NCBI GenBank assembly: GCA_004026145.2
Contig: CP034975.1
Location: forward strand, 17,642,191-17,706,190
Length of the DNA stretch: 64,000 bases
Reading direction: 5' to 3'
DNA from: Takifugu bimaculatus
Lineage: Eukaryota; Chordata; Actinopteri; Tetraodontiformes; Tetraodontidae
Below, piece after piece: positions 51,101 through 62,371 of this stretch; position 1 is the first letter of the stretch; the number at the start of each line of letters is the position of its first letter. The notes beneath the pieces are model-generated. The model saw nothing but the letters and a program-made list of their open reading frames with translations, did not search any database and was not told the DNA's origin. Made by a program: the position numbers and the translations under genes.

Positions 51101-51935
51101 ACAATAGAGCAGCTCTCTGTGTGACGGCCCACCTTGTTCCTGGAACACTGGTGTTTGAGGCGAACGCTCTTTTACAAAAGAAAGAAAAAAGGATGGGACA
51201 GTTTTTTGACAAGTGTTTTATTCAACTGGAATATTTTGTTGATAAAGTGTCCTGACTTTGATATTCCACTACTGAAGGTGTGAAGTTCTGATTGGGGAAT
51301 CTGATCAATACCTGTTTTTATTCCTAAATGAGAGGAACTTGAAAGTTGTATTAAATAGATTCAAAACCACAGTTTTTCACCTTTGATGCACATCTTACCT
51401 TAAAGTCTCTGCTGTGCTGAGGAGTGTATTCAAAGGTCCACAGAGCTCGAACCAGGCCGGACAGTTGCTCCGTCACCTCCCCGGCCTCCTGCGGCTGCTG
51501 GCCCGCCTTCTTCTGGACCGGCGCCCCGCTGGACTTGGCCTTGTCGTTGGTGTCGGCGGTGTCCCCGACCCTGAACTGCTCCAGGGCCAGGTACTCGGCG
51601 AACAGCTCGGTGTTGCTCAGGCACTGCAGGATGGCGTTCATGAAGCAGGTGTTGCCGTGGTTCTTGAGGCCGGCGACACCTGGCACCTTGTCGCCGAAGG
51701 GGAACCCCCCGCCGTCGCTGTCGTCGGACGGGAGCGACCCCCCGGTGGTGGTCTGCAGCGAAGTCGCGTCGTCCTTCTCGTCCTCGGCGGCGTGGTCGTC
51801 GGTGCCAAAATGAGAAAGGGTCGACAGAGTCCGGAGAACTCTGTTCATGAAGCTCCCCACGGAGCGCACCGAGCTCCTGCGGAAGAGCTTCTTGCTGAAG
51901 GATTTCTTCTCCTTGCTGCTGACGACTGTCGACAT
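45127..51935 (-). CDS. usp31: Ubiquitin carboxyl-terminal hydrolase 31 (frameshifted as written)
   Basis: Sixteen coding exons on minus: 51399-51935, 50412-50546, 50204-50292, 49609-49701, 49259-49394, 48996-49146, 48678-48861, 48476-48587, 48306-48400, 48150-48227, 47910-48039, 47704-47823, 47402-47627, 47174-47332, 46754-46907 and 45127-46644; about 1,304 aa after allowing for two single-base insertions. The USP domain shows the Cys box (GNTCFMNAILQCLSN), the QHDAQEFLLWLLDRVHEDLN box, two CPHC zinc-ribbon halves, and the His/Asp region (GGHYT, then HCKNSIDGLWYCFDDSDV). A long Ser/Lys/Pro-rich tail ends at TGA 45127. It matches human USP31 along its length, including the SARSVGSFM-like N-terminus and GLSFFKTALRPKE near the end. 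USP31 is a deubiquitinase reported to dampen NF-kB signalling. As written, exon 15 shifts frame at ~46795 and exon 16 at ~45720, leaving premature stops; see findings. Confidence 0.95.
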
Positions 51936-53080
51936 GATCGCACGAATGTTTTCTCCCGCTTTATTTACACGTGGAACACCGGCGCGGTTCCGCCTTGCTC
52001 AGAGCATCTCCCCATCCCCGAACACCCGAAGCTCTCACACTTGCTCTACATGAGGCCTGTGCAGTTTCCACTGGAGCTCATACGGAGATCTCGAACCAGC
52101 CCGCATGCAACACTGCATCGGATTGCATAAACAGCCTGTTTCTGGCAGATTTACACCGAGGATCGGGATGGATCCAGAGCAGCAGGCGGCCATCGCCTCT
52201 AGTGGGTCCGGTGACATAACATCACCTTGTTTGCACAGACGAGGCAGCTCAGTATGAAAAACAATACAGATCCTAATGATCAAACCCAGCCTTCCATTCA
52301 GGCGTAATTCCTCCTCGTTTATTAAATAAATCGTAGCTCCTCCCAATTGATTTCCCCCCTCTCGGCTCCGAATATATGTTCCTCGGAGCGGTACTGACAC
52401 TTAACAATATTTACCCGTTTAATGTCTTCCCGGACTGAGGAGCATCCCGACCGGAGCGCCACAGCCCGCCGCCGCGCCGCGGTTGGCCGCGGCCAGCGGC
52501 CCCTCCGCCGCCGAGAATCTCCATCCCTGCGCGGCAACTTAAACGCTTCTCCCGTCGGCGTCCAGGTCCAGGTTTTAATAGACACCACTTGGTTTTTTTT
52601 TACTCTCGAGGAACCCCGACAGCTCAGGAGCATTCACGGCCAGGCCGCCTCCGCCGTTTCCATCAGCGGTACTGCAGGCAGGGCGGTGACGGCTGACGTC
52701 AGGACCATCACTGGTCCCTGTCGGAGGGGAGCAGGTACGGATCACATGCTCTCTAGACAGCATGGCTGCAGGAGCATCCCATCATCAGCCCTACTCGCTT
52801 TATCTGCTGCAAACATCTTTATTCACTCGCACCTAAAACCGTCCGAAATGTAAAACACGCAGCAAATCACGGATTTAAAGAACCCATAGTGCTGGATTGG
52901 AATGCAAGTACAGTGTTTCATTTAATTAGCTGTGGAGCTTTGCTTGGAAATCACTTTAATTGATAATCAAAATGAGATCAAATAGATGTACATTAAAGGG
53001 AATCACAAGTGAAGGTGCATCTTGTTTTAAGCGATTGGCCTCGGATTGGTCACAAAAGAACATACCAACAAAAATGCTGT
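51936..53080 (-). promoter_or_regulatory. usp31 upstream region with CpG-rich core at 52420-52560
   Basis: A very GC- and CpG-rich block (gcccgccgccgcgccgcggt and neighbours, 52460-52520) lies ~500-600 bp upstream of the usp31 ATG. It probably marks the promoter and 5' UTR. Open frames through it on both strands are products of its composition. No ENaC (SCNN1) exon was found between usp31 and cog7. Confidence 0.55.
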
Positions 53081-53099
53081 GTATGTACTAAACTATAGA

Positions 53100-53105
53100 T
53101 TTATT
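53100..53105 (-). terminator. Candidate cog7 poly(A) signal
   Basis: AATAAA on minus (TTTATT on plus), 595 bp past the cog7 stop codon, which would give a ~0.6 kb 3' UTR ending about 1.1 kb before the usp31 start. Confidence 0.45.
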
Positions 53106-53699
53106 ACATTACACACTTAAGAATAAACTTGGGAGCTAAAGAATAAACACAATTGAGTGAAGAGTAGCCCAAAAATCTTTGTTAAATGTTGATGGCATAT
53201 GAAGATTCTCATTATATTGCATAACTGAACAAAGCTCCCACATAGAGGTGATTAGTTCCCTTCATACGTCTCCACCTTTAAAGGACAGCTGCCTGATTTA
53301 AAAGTCAGAAAAGCAAAATAACTCATAACAGCAGCATTTATCAACCATTAATATAAACCCCTTCACACGACAAGTAATTGATAGTAAAGAAATGCTGTCA
53401 GACATCCCAAAGTAACGTTTTTTTAGTTCCACTGCTCCCTCAACAAAACAAAAATACAGAACATGAATATGGAAAGTGAAGACTTGCAGCTTTTATATTA
53501 AATTGAAGGCATTCATTTAAAGTCACATTAATAATTGAACAATCCCCCTGATTTTAATCTCAAACATTCTCAATAATCCCATTTGGAGGGGACTCTTCCT
53601 CAAACGCTGCAGTCTTACATTTGACAGCTAATGTCTTGTCACGTAAACCAACGAGTCAGGCTCTGGCATGCGAGGGTGCTTTTCTGAGTCTTCGTGACG

Positions 53700-56600
53700 T
53701 TAGTAGTCGATGCTGCGCAGCGCTGCGATGGTGGAAGCCAGTCGCCGAGGCAGCAGCTTGGCCGTCTGCCTGTAATCTTCTGGTTTGGCTCTCAGCAGGG
53801 TGACGATGTGCTGCAGGTTGCGCGAGGGCTGCAGCCCCAGAGCGTCCATCACGTTACTCAGGTAGTCTGTGGACACGGAAAGGAAGATTTAAGACAACAA
53901 AGCAAAAGGTAACAAATGAAAAACATCGAAGGTCGGCTGGTTAGTGTACCGATGTCTGTGGCTAGCTGTTTGGTTGAACGAGTGCTCAGCTGAGGGATCA
54001 GCAGGATGGCATCACAGTAGGTCTGCATGGTCGCCCTAGCGATGGAGCCCAGCCAATAGTCGGCAACGTTGTCCAACTCAGGAAGGTCATCACCTAAAGG
54101 CAGAGAGGAAACTAGATTCATACTGCTTTTCCTCCAGGAAATGCACAATTTCCCATATTGATGTCAATCGCACTGGATAGTAGGTGGAGACAGAAATGGG
54201 AACTACAATGTCAAAGCAGAAATAGCTAACCTTGCTCTGGAGGGAACGGCAGCTTCCCGGCATGCAGGGCCATCTCCAGCGCCGGGTCCTCCTGAGTCAC
54301 AAACGGCTCCAAGTGGAGGGGCAAAGACATCAAGTACTGCCCTATCTAGACGGAAAGGAAACATCTGCTTTTACACATCCAATATTTGGGAGTATGAATT
54401 AAAAATAGTTGATATTTGAGTCAACCCGGACATTTGTAATGTATTCCTGTGGCGACAGACTGAATGTGGGAAGGTCCTCTGTGTAGTTCTCTCCAAAACC
54501 AGGTGGCTCATGTGTCTGATTGAGAAACAAAACAACGTGAGACGACAGAACAAAGCCACACTCCTCAGAATCGTGCACCAATGGTGTGATTCAGCATCTA
54601 AAATCGAAACACGCAGATATTTGACACTTAATCACCTCCATCTTGGACACAAGGCAGAGCTGGTGTTTGATCTGCAGGAAAACTGAGTCAAAGGCCAGCT
54701 GGTTGGCCTGCTGGTTTAGCCTGGTCAGAGCAGATCTGGGCTCAGTTAACAGGTTAGAATTACCCGTGCCTTTCTCCTGCCAGACAAGGGAAAGGTAATG
54801 AATAGCAAAAACTACAAACAGTTGTAAACAGTTATGGCATTGAACAACTCTGCACCTTTAGGGAGTAAAGGACCTCCATTAAACTGTTGTATTCAGCCAT
54901 GTTTCCCCTCTGAAGGTAGTTGTACTCCTGCCAGGGGTTCTTGGTGGTGCTCTTTCTCTCTATAGAGCTGGCCTCCTGGATCCCAGCCAGGCTGCGTGGG
55001 CTGTACGACTCTGACAAATACTTACCGGCTGTGCTGAGTATCCTATAAGGAGGATTAAAAATGTTAAGAGAGTGTCTCCCAAAAATCTTATGCTGCCTTG
55101 CTGAGAGCTTGGCCTTTGAAATCAATTAGTCCAAAACACAATCTGGGTTATGAAAACTAAAAAGATAATCATACCTGTTTGACAGCTGCTGTTCAAAGGC
55201 TCCACACTGTCTGAGTAATTCACCACACGTAGATATAATCCTGCAAAAGCCAACACAAAACAGTAAAGGTCCTTTATTTCAATCGTAGTCATGTACTACA
55301 GTAAGTCTCTGATGTAAAACAGAACATTAACCTGACACAGTTCTGGAAGGCTGTCCAGTCTTCCTGGAAAACAAAGGAGCCTGGACTTTCTTCCAGTTTA
55401 CACTTCTTTCTAATTGACTGTAACGTTGTTGAAAAGTCGGACACGTATCTAGAGAAAGAATGGGTTCACATGCAATAAAAACGAGGCTGCAATCTGACAA
55501 CAAAGGTCACGCAGAAAGAGGCAAAACGATGGCATGGATTAAAAAAAATTAAATAAAGAAGCCTTACTTTGTGAAGAGAGCTTTGAGGGCTTTGAGCAGG
55601 CCACATATGGCCAGCCCATCGGTTAGTTTGACACAGCGGTCCACTGCAGAGCTGGCCAGGCCAAACAGCTTCCCAACAGAGTGACTCATCTCTTCCACAC
55701 AATCAATCACCTCACCGTGTTCCTGAAGACACAACAGGAATGAGACCAGCATCCGGCCTAGAAATGAAACTGAAAACAGGAAGTGAATCACAACTATGGC
55801 GGTGGGTTTGAGCGGAGAGTCTAACCAAAGGTATAGCGCTGATCTGGATAAGAAGATGAGCCTCCTCCAGTTCTCCATACTGCAGCTGGTAAGACTTGTA
55901 GGGGTCATACAGTGCACAAACCAACTCGTTTACCTTCAGCAGATTATTCTCACCTGAAGCAAAACATAAAATCAGTGTTATTTTTATTTAAGGCAAAATC
56001 TGTTAGATGAGTTTTCGGTTAAGTCCATGCACAGACCGAGGTGTGGCAGCATGGCGGCTTCAAGGCTGTGCCCGAAGGTGGATGTGATGCTGTGGAGTTC
56101 CAGGAGGGTGTCGAGCCGCTGCTCTTGTGCTGCACGCTCCATGGCTGTGTTTAGGCACACAGGAATGGACGGGACCATGGCCCCCAGTGTTTGGATCAGC
56201 AACACTGTCACCACCTCGTAAGGGTTCTTAAATACCTGGTGGTTAATGTGCAGACAAAAAATAGTAACTTCTTCACTGTTAAAACATTCAGTATGCGACA
56301 GCCATAGTAGTGGGAGTAGTGCATCTCACCTGGTGGGTCCACTGGAGCTGACAATGCCACGCGGAGAGCAGGGTGTCATATAATTCAGACAGCTGCTGAT
56401 TCAGACTCAGCTCACTCTGAGAGAGATCCTGCCACATGCTCACCAACTGGCCCTGGAGATGCACATACATTCATTCTGGGATGACGTCTTTCATAATGCA
56501 TCACACAAGTATCAGTGATTTTGCCTAGAAACATTTTTGAGTGTACCAGATGCTATAAAATTAAAGTTGAATTCAACTGAGCAGCCTTTACCTTGTGACA

Positions 56601-58054
56601 CTTGTAATAGTAGGCGAGGAGCTGTGGCATTCTGTCAATCTCTGTGAAAATCTTGACAAAAAGCTTCGCACGATCTATAGAGGAAATAAATGTATTTTAG
56701 CCCGATAATAAGAAATTACCATCAAGTAGAAATGTGTTAGACCAAAAAACAGCACTCCTGCCTGTAGTCATCGAATTAAAGGTTGCAACTATTTGTGGGC
56801 TGGCCAGAGCCTCCAGTCTGTTTTTCAGTGCCTCCAAGTGGACACACTTCTCAGAGTAATCTGGAGTGTCTACCAACATGGCCAGACTGCTCTGCATGCT
56901 GGTCAGCTTGGAGGAAATTATTGCAAGGTCCTGAAAAAGGTATAAAATGCAGTCAGTATTTTATGTATTAGAAAGACCATTTACCATGTCCCCACTCAGA
57001 GCTCAAATTAAATAAACCTGAACAAAAATTAGGTCTATGATTGACCACTTGCAGTCTTACAAGACCTAGTTTCCCTTTCTACAACAATAATACTACTCTG
57101 GTTGTATTACATTAGAAGGTTACACATGATATCTGTGATCTTATTTCAAGGGACTGATTAAAGTTTATCATCACAAGCACTAAAAGCAAGTCATGACAAA
57201 TAACTTGTTTTCACCTGTGTTTTAAAGGTCTCCTCAATGTCAGCACTCAGCGTGCTCCATTTGTCTGCTTCTTGCAGCGCTTCAGCTGCCAGTTGCATGC
57301 GGCTCTTCACTTTATCTATTTCCACCAGAACCTGGTGAGATGAAGCCCAGTCACATTTAAAAGTTAATTAGAACACTTTTATAGGATTGGTACTATAATT
57401 CTAACAAATTTACTAATCAGTGTAATCAATGTGGACTGGTGTTTTAAAGAAAATGCTCTGTTATTATTCGTTACTTTGGGAATATGATATATTTGTAGGC
57501 TTCAGTGATTTTGAATATCAGAGTGGCTTATGATGTGCAGACCTGCATAGATTGCACAGTGTCCTGCTCAAATTTCCTGATGTCTTCTTTGACCAGAACC
57601 ATTTGGTCCTTGAGGAAGGAAGCCTCCTGTTTCAAAGACTCCACATCTCGCAGCACTCTGGGCATATTTTGGAGTGCTTGATTACTGGTCTCTAAATGCA
57701 GAAATACAATAATCATTTAGGCAATGGCAGACATAACAAAAGTGATGACATGTTAAAAAAAATACTCTAACGCCACAATAAAGGCTGTTGCCTGGCAATT
57801 AGTGCAATTTCACTGCTAAAGTAGAAAGTGAGATCTGAAGGGAAATGTGGACTGAGTAAACTGTCAAACGTTTGTTCTCATTAATCACCTTCGATGGCAT
57901 TGTTGACTTCTTGGATGAACAGCTGCAGTTTCATGACCAGGGTGGCTGCGTGTGTGTCCGCCTTCCCCGGCGCGTCCTTCTGCACCACTTTGAAGGCACC
58001 GTTGACCCAGTCTTTAACATCGAAATCATCGTCCAAGAATTTGGAGAAATCCAT
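53700..58054 (-). CDS. cog7: Conserved oligomeric Golgi complex subunit 7
   Basis: Seventeen coding exons on minus: 57889-58054, 57543-57691, 57215-57331, 56762-56930, 56592-56674, 56330-56452, 56037-56235, 55826-55953, 55568-55722, 55332-55448, 55175-55240, 54856-55042, 54636-54776, 54432-54515, 54231-54345, 53950-54093 and 53700-53866. They sum to 2,310 nt, 769 aa plus stop; human COG7 is 770 aa, and every exon aligns by memory without gaps of note. It starts MDFSKFLDDDFDVK and ends LRSIDY. COG7 is a lobe B subunit of the COG tether, which guides retrograde vesicles within the Golgi and keeps glycosylation enzymes in place. It is mostly helical, with no membrane segment. Intron 4 begins with GC rather than GT, and the exon 14 donor (AAT/GTCCGG) is weak; an alternative donor 6 nt downstream would add Val-Arg. 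The reading frame is otherwise clean. Confidence 0.97.
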
Positions 58055-59107
58055 TGGGCCTGTTCACTCATTCACTAGTGCAAAAAGCAAGGCTTCGTTC
58101 AATAGAGCACTTGTGCTGTACAGCAGTTCCTGTCATCGACCCATTGCTAACGTTAGCTAGTTTTTACCAAGCAATGGTTTTGAAACGAATATAAAATATA
58201 TAGCCCACGAAAATGAAATGATCATTACAACTAAATATAGTTCCAGCAAGGCAACGGCTTCCTCCAGAGTTATTATTTAATTGCTTACAAGTTTAGACTA
58301 AAAAAACAGCTACACATTTCTGAATCTTGCAGTTCAGTTACTACTATACTGTCACTTGACAACAACTTCCGCTTTGTGCTTTGCAGTTCCCTTCCCCAGG
58401 AACAAGCGCCAGTACTACGGTCCGACCTGCTTACTGGTCCTGACGACAGAACAGCTCAATATAAAAAGAAAACGAAAAACAATTCCCAAGAACGACGAGA
58501 CACTTCCCTTTTTATGAAACAAATACAATTGCGTAAAAAAAAACCCACGGCATTCTTTCATAGATTATGCTTGTAATGCGAATTCTTTGCCTTATAATCT
58601 GATTTAATTTTACGTATTTAAAATGCTCTACCTTCCAAGTACTTTTAGAATATTTATCAGAACTACAGGTTGAATATCTACAGAATCTATACACATTACT
58701 GTGTCCTAGCAGATTAAATTGAAGTGAACTCTATATTTAAAATACATAATATGTAATCTATTTATTGATAATTCTGTTACATGCATAACTACATTTTTCA
58801 GATGTGTTATTATTTTTGGTTTAATAAGTAAATATTTTAAGGAAATGTTTGTGAAATTGAATTTTCCCTTGATCTTACATTCATTTAAATGTTGATTATT
58901 CATATTGAACATACAGCTACTCTGAGAGACACCCCTACTAGTAGAAAATTTGAATTGAAGTGATCTGCCTTTGTGTTACTCGTATAAAATTTGACTCTGT
59001 CCACAGCAGCAGAACCGATGAACTGTAGCAGCAGGTCATCTAACAGTGTGCTGGCTTAAATAAGGACATTTTTGCTTCTTCATTAACTTTCATATCTCCT
59101 GAGCACT
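58055..59107. other. Divergent intergenic region between cog7 and the MYADM-like gene
   Basis: About 1.05 kb separates the two start codons. The cog7 side (58055-58450) should hold its promoter and 5' UTR. The middle (58560-58960) is strongly AT-rich. No coding exon or repeat family was recognised. A short non-coding first exon of the MYADM-like gene may lie here. Confidence 0.45.
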
Positions 59108-59950
59108 ATGTGCGGACCATTCAAGGGGATTCATGGCATCCTGCGCCTTCTGGAGATTATCTTCAGTACTTTGGCTCTTATAATTGTCCTTTTCAGAGGC
59201 TGGATGGTGAGTCCATGGGGCGTCTGGTGTGAATTCGTCTGGTTCTTCTGCATTACTGTAGCAGTGGTTCTGACTGTGATGGAGGCCATGAGCTGGAACG
59301 TGCTCCTCGCTGCCTTTCTTCCCGACTGGGCCGACCTAACCTGCGGGCTGACCACCGTGTGTGCTGTAACGATCATCTCGGCTACGATCATCTTTGGAAT
59401 CGTTTTTATCTGCTCCACCTGCTTCGGCAACATCCTGTGTTTGATCTTCTCCCTCGTTGCCACGATTGTTTTTGTGGTGGATGCCGTACTGCGGTTGATG
59501 AAATTACCAAAAGGCTACATGTGTAGCATAAGAGGATGCCTTCGCATGTCAGAGGCTTTCGTAGCCTGTATCATCATCACTGCGACCATTGACCACTTAG
59601 TGATGGCTGAATGGCAGTTCCGCCCTTTCGCATTGATCCTCTGCGTCCTTCTGTTTCTTGGATGCCTCCTCGTCACGGTGGCCATCATCGTTCTCAACCT
59701 GCTCTCGCTGCTGCAGTGTCTGCTCTCATTTGGCCTGAAATTGATGGAGTTTGTGTTCAACATTGTGGCGGTCTTGTCATACCTGCTCGCCATCATTCTC
59801 TGGTGTGTCTTCGCTTACATACACAATGGGTACAGTCCTTATATCTGTCACAGCTGTTATTATGCAGACGTGCACACTGTTGCCATAGGAGCTATTCTCA
59901 ATCTAATACTTTACGCTATCGACCTCGTTTTAACCTTTAAAGCTCGCTAG
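59108..59950 (+). CDS. Myeloid-associated differentiation marker-like protein (MARVEL repeat)
   Basis: A single uninterrupted 280-codon frame with ATG at 59108 and TAG at 59948. Eight hydrophobic helices are visible, at about residues 11-30, 39-60, 78-101, 105-128, 147-166, 172-198, 211-237 and 256-277, forming two four-helix MARVEL units. GILRLLEIIFSTLAL at the start, SEAFVACIIITATIDH opening the second unit, and YADVHTVAIGAILNLILYAIDLV near the end follow the MYADM pattern, where related segments read LKVLETFVACIIF and LAVAILTAINLLAYVADLV. MYADM proteins organise ordered membrane domains and actin-linked adhesion in mammals; the role here is inferred. An intronless coding region is usual for the family. 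It is shorter at the N-terminus than human MYADM. The exact paralogue cannot be named from one sequence. Confidence 0.85.
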   Translation: MCGPFKGIHGILRLLEIIFSTLALIIVLFRGWMVSPWGVWCEFVWFFCITVAVVLTVMEAMSWNVLLAAFLPDWADLTCGLTTVCAVTIISATIIFGIVFICSTCFGNILCLIFSLVATIVFVVDAVLRLMKLPKGYMCSIRGCLRMSEAFVACIIITATIDHLVMAEWQFRPFALILCVLLFLGCLLVTVAIIVLNLLSLLQCLLSFGLKLMEFVFNIVAVLSYLLAIILWCVFAYIHNGYSPYICHSCYYADVHTVAIGAILNLILYAIDLVLTFKAR

Positions 59951-60044
59951 TTGATGTTAGCGAGATTTGATGATGAGGATATAAAGAATGACAATTGTAC
60001 ATTGTGTACTCTGCAGTAAAATTAACCTTATGATAACATGTCTT

Positions 60045-60050
60045 TTTATT
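60045..60050 (-). terminator. Candidate poly(A) signal of the MSS51-like gene
   Basis: AATAAA on minus (TTTATT on plus) 296 bp past the MSS51-like stop codon and only ~95 bp from the stop of the converging MYADM-like gene, so the two 3' UTRs probably overlap. Confidence 0.45.
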
Positions 60051-60345
60051 TTGGCAAATTCTTTTATCAATCCAAACTGAACAATGATTATAAAATAAGT
60101 CACAAAAAGCTGAGTCTGAGTGGATGTTGCATTTAATGTCTTTAGCATTTGAGTATTGCTACAAAGTTTTACGGCTTCTGCTAATAGTCCAGATGGTGTT
60201 AATATATTCAAATCTGACAGCTCGGGCAGTTGGGCCATAAAAAGGAGATAGTGAAAATGAACGGCGAAGGTAATATTTAACAGCAGCGCTGAACACTTGG
60301 CGTGGAATTTTCAAACATTTGCAAAGTGAAAAAGAACCATCTCCT

Positions 60346-62340
60346 TCAGAGCTCCTCTGGCTCCTCAAACTCAACAGTCTCCCGAAGACCCTGGAAGCAG
60401 AAGTAGTGCGAGTTGGAGTAGACGGGAGGCTTGTTGGGAGCCAAACCCACCACTTCAGGCTTGAGCGATGCAAACGGGTTAGCTCCACTTCCCTTCATGT
60501 CCATCTCCAACTCCAATAGGATCTGCAGGGAGTAGGTCATCTCCGTCTCACTGTGGGTGGAGGAAGAGACAATCAGTGATGCTGGACATAAGGGAAATGA
60601 CCTCAGGAGATTAGACGTGCATTTGCATACTCTAGAGCAGTAGTGCTAGTGTGATGTTCAGTACACAAAGGCAAATAATACACATTAACAACTGGTTGCT
60701 AATTTGCTTCTTTTTCCCAGATAGACTGAGCATTTCCCATAGTTATTACAATCAGTTGAAGACTCCATAACTATGCATACTTCCAATATAAGCAGCAATG
60801 AAAAAGCTTTCTGAAAAGATACTGTATCATTTCTCTTGTGTAGTGTAGTGAAAGAACATGTCATTGATTAAAAATTCACTAGCTTGAAGGTCTAGCAAAA
60901 GTTTAAAAAATATTCAAACGGTTTTCATCTTCTTGTCTTCTTAACCGCTTTATCCCTTTCGGGGTCACGGGGGAGGGTGCACAATGAGTGAAGGCAGAAC
61001 GGCCCCTGGATGGGTCACCAGTTCATCGCTGGGACCTATATAAGCATTTGTGGGTGCGGTACCTTGCTCAAGGGTACCTTGGCAGTGCTCTGGAAGGTGT
61101 TGTGGCACTTTCTTTGCCAGAACCACCCCCCACCCCCCCTTTTTAAATGATTTTTTAAATGTTTTGACAATATTTAACATGGAAGGTGTTCTGGCAGTAG
61201 GGGAAGGTGCCAGGAGACCTTCAGGGAATCACCGCGGTACCTTGAGCAAGGAATTGAAAGCCCTGAATGCTCACATAGGGCCCAGCAATGAGCTTGCAAC
61301 TCATTCAGGGGTGCCCCCGTGTCAGCTGGGAGAGGCTCCAGCCCCCTGCCCATGTGAGATGACAGACTCACTTCAGAGTGGTGAAAAGAGCTGGAATATC
61401 ATAATCCCTGAGGAGCAGCAGCGTTGGAAGCCACCCCTCTTCCAGACCCTGACTGGCATCAAATCCTTGACACAAAAGCACAGAGTTGATGAAGGTCCAA
61501 AGACAAAGTTCATCCCCAGACTTTAGTTCAGCTCAGATTGGGCATTTCTCACCAGGGTGAAATCCAACCACCAGGTCTGGCCTGGAAGCTTCCTCTCGCT
61601 CCACCAGCTCCTCCCAGAACTGATGGTAGAGGCCCTTGTACGCGCTGATGTACACCCTGTTTTTGGGCCCAAAGGCCCTGAGAGGAGGCCTCATGATGGG
61701 CCCCTCCACCACCTCCGGTCCCACCATGACGATCTCGATCCCCTGGTGTCCGGGGAACATGTGGTTCAGCTCGTCGTAGTCCGTCAGTTTGGCAGCCAGA
61801 GTGTCGGTGTTGCCTGCTCCCACCAGGTGGATGGTGAGAGGTTTGGAGTAAGGTTGAAGCCCAAACAGTCTCATTCCCCAGGCTATGGTCAGTGGCCTGG
61901 AGAAGAACTCGCTGCAGACCCTCCACAGCGACTGCCTCAGGTCCTCCTCGTCAGGCCGGGGTCTCCCTGCATTGGCCCACAAGTCTGTCATGTTTTTACT
62001 ATTTATAATGGGATCCAGGCAAGTTGTGAGATCTCCCTGGAGAGCGAGAAAGTCATTCCAGCCTTTAACCTCCGACTCCGGCCTGGACCATTTTTCTGTA
62101 GGGAACGGAAGAGCTCCTAAAGATGTGAAAGAATAGGTTTATTAGAGACTAACACCATGACCACCTTTTCCACGGTTAATGGACAACTTCCATACCCTGG
62201 AACAAAAGCCATTCAGTGACTCTGTCGATGGCAGCCAGACGCAGCTGTGAGCAGAGCTTCTTGTGGTTGGACCAGTCCTCCTTCTGACACTCTTTACTGC
62301 AGTAGTACACATTCAAGCACCTGCACAAAGGAAGAGGAGA

Positions 62341-62371
<31 letters not shown>

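Noticed and set aside
51414..52130. 238-codon plus-strand frame opposite usp31 exon 1
   Set aside because: Antisense shadow in GC-rich DNA; the minus strand carries the USP Cys box.
52422..52853. 143-codon plus-strand frame in the usp31 upstream region
   Set aside because: Explained by CpG-rich composition; no family resemblance and no splice context.
59131..59796. Minus-strand frames of 93-110 codons
   Set aside because: Antisense shadows of the MYADM-like gene.
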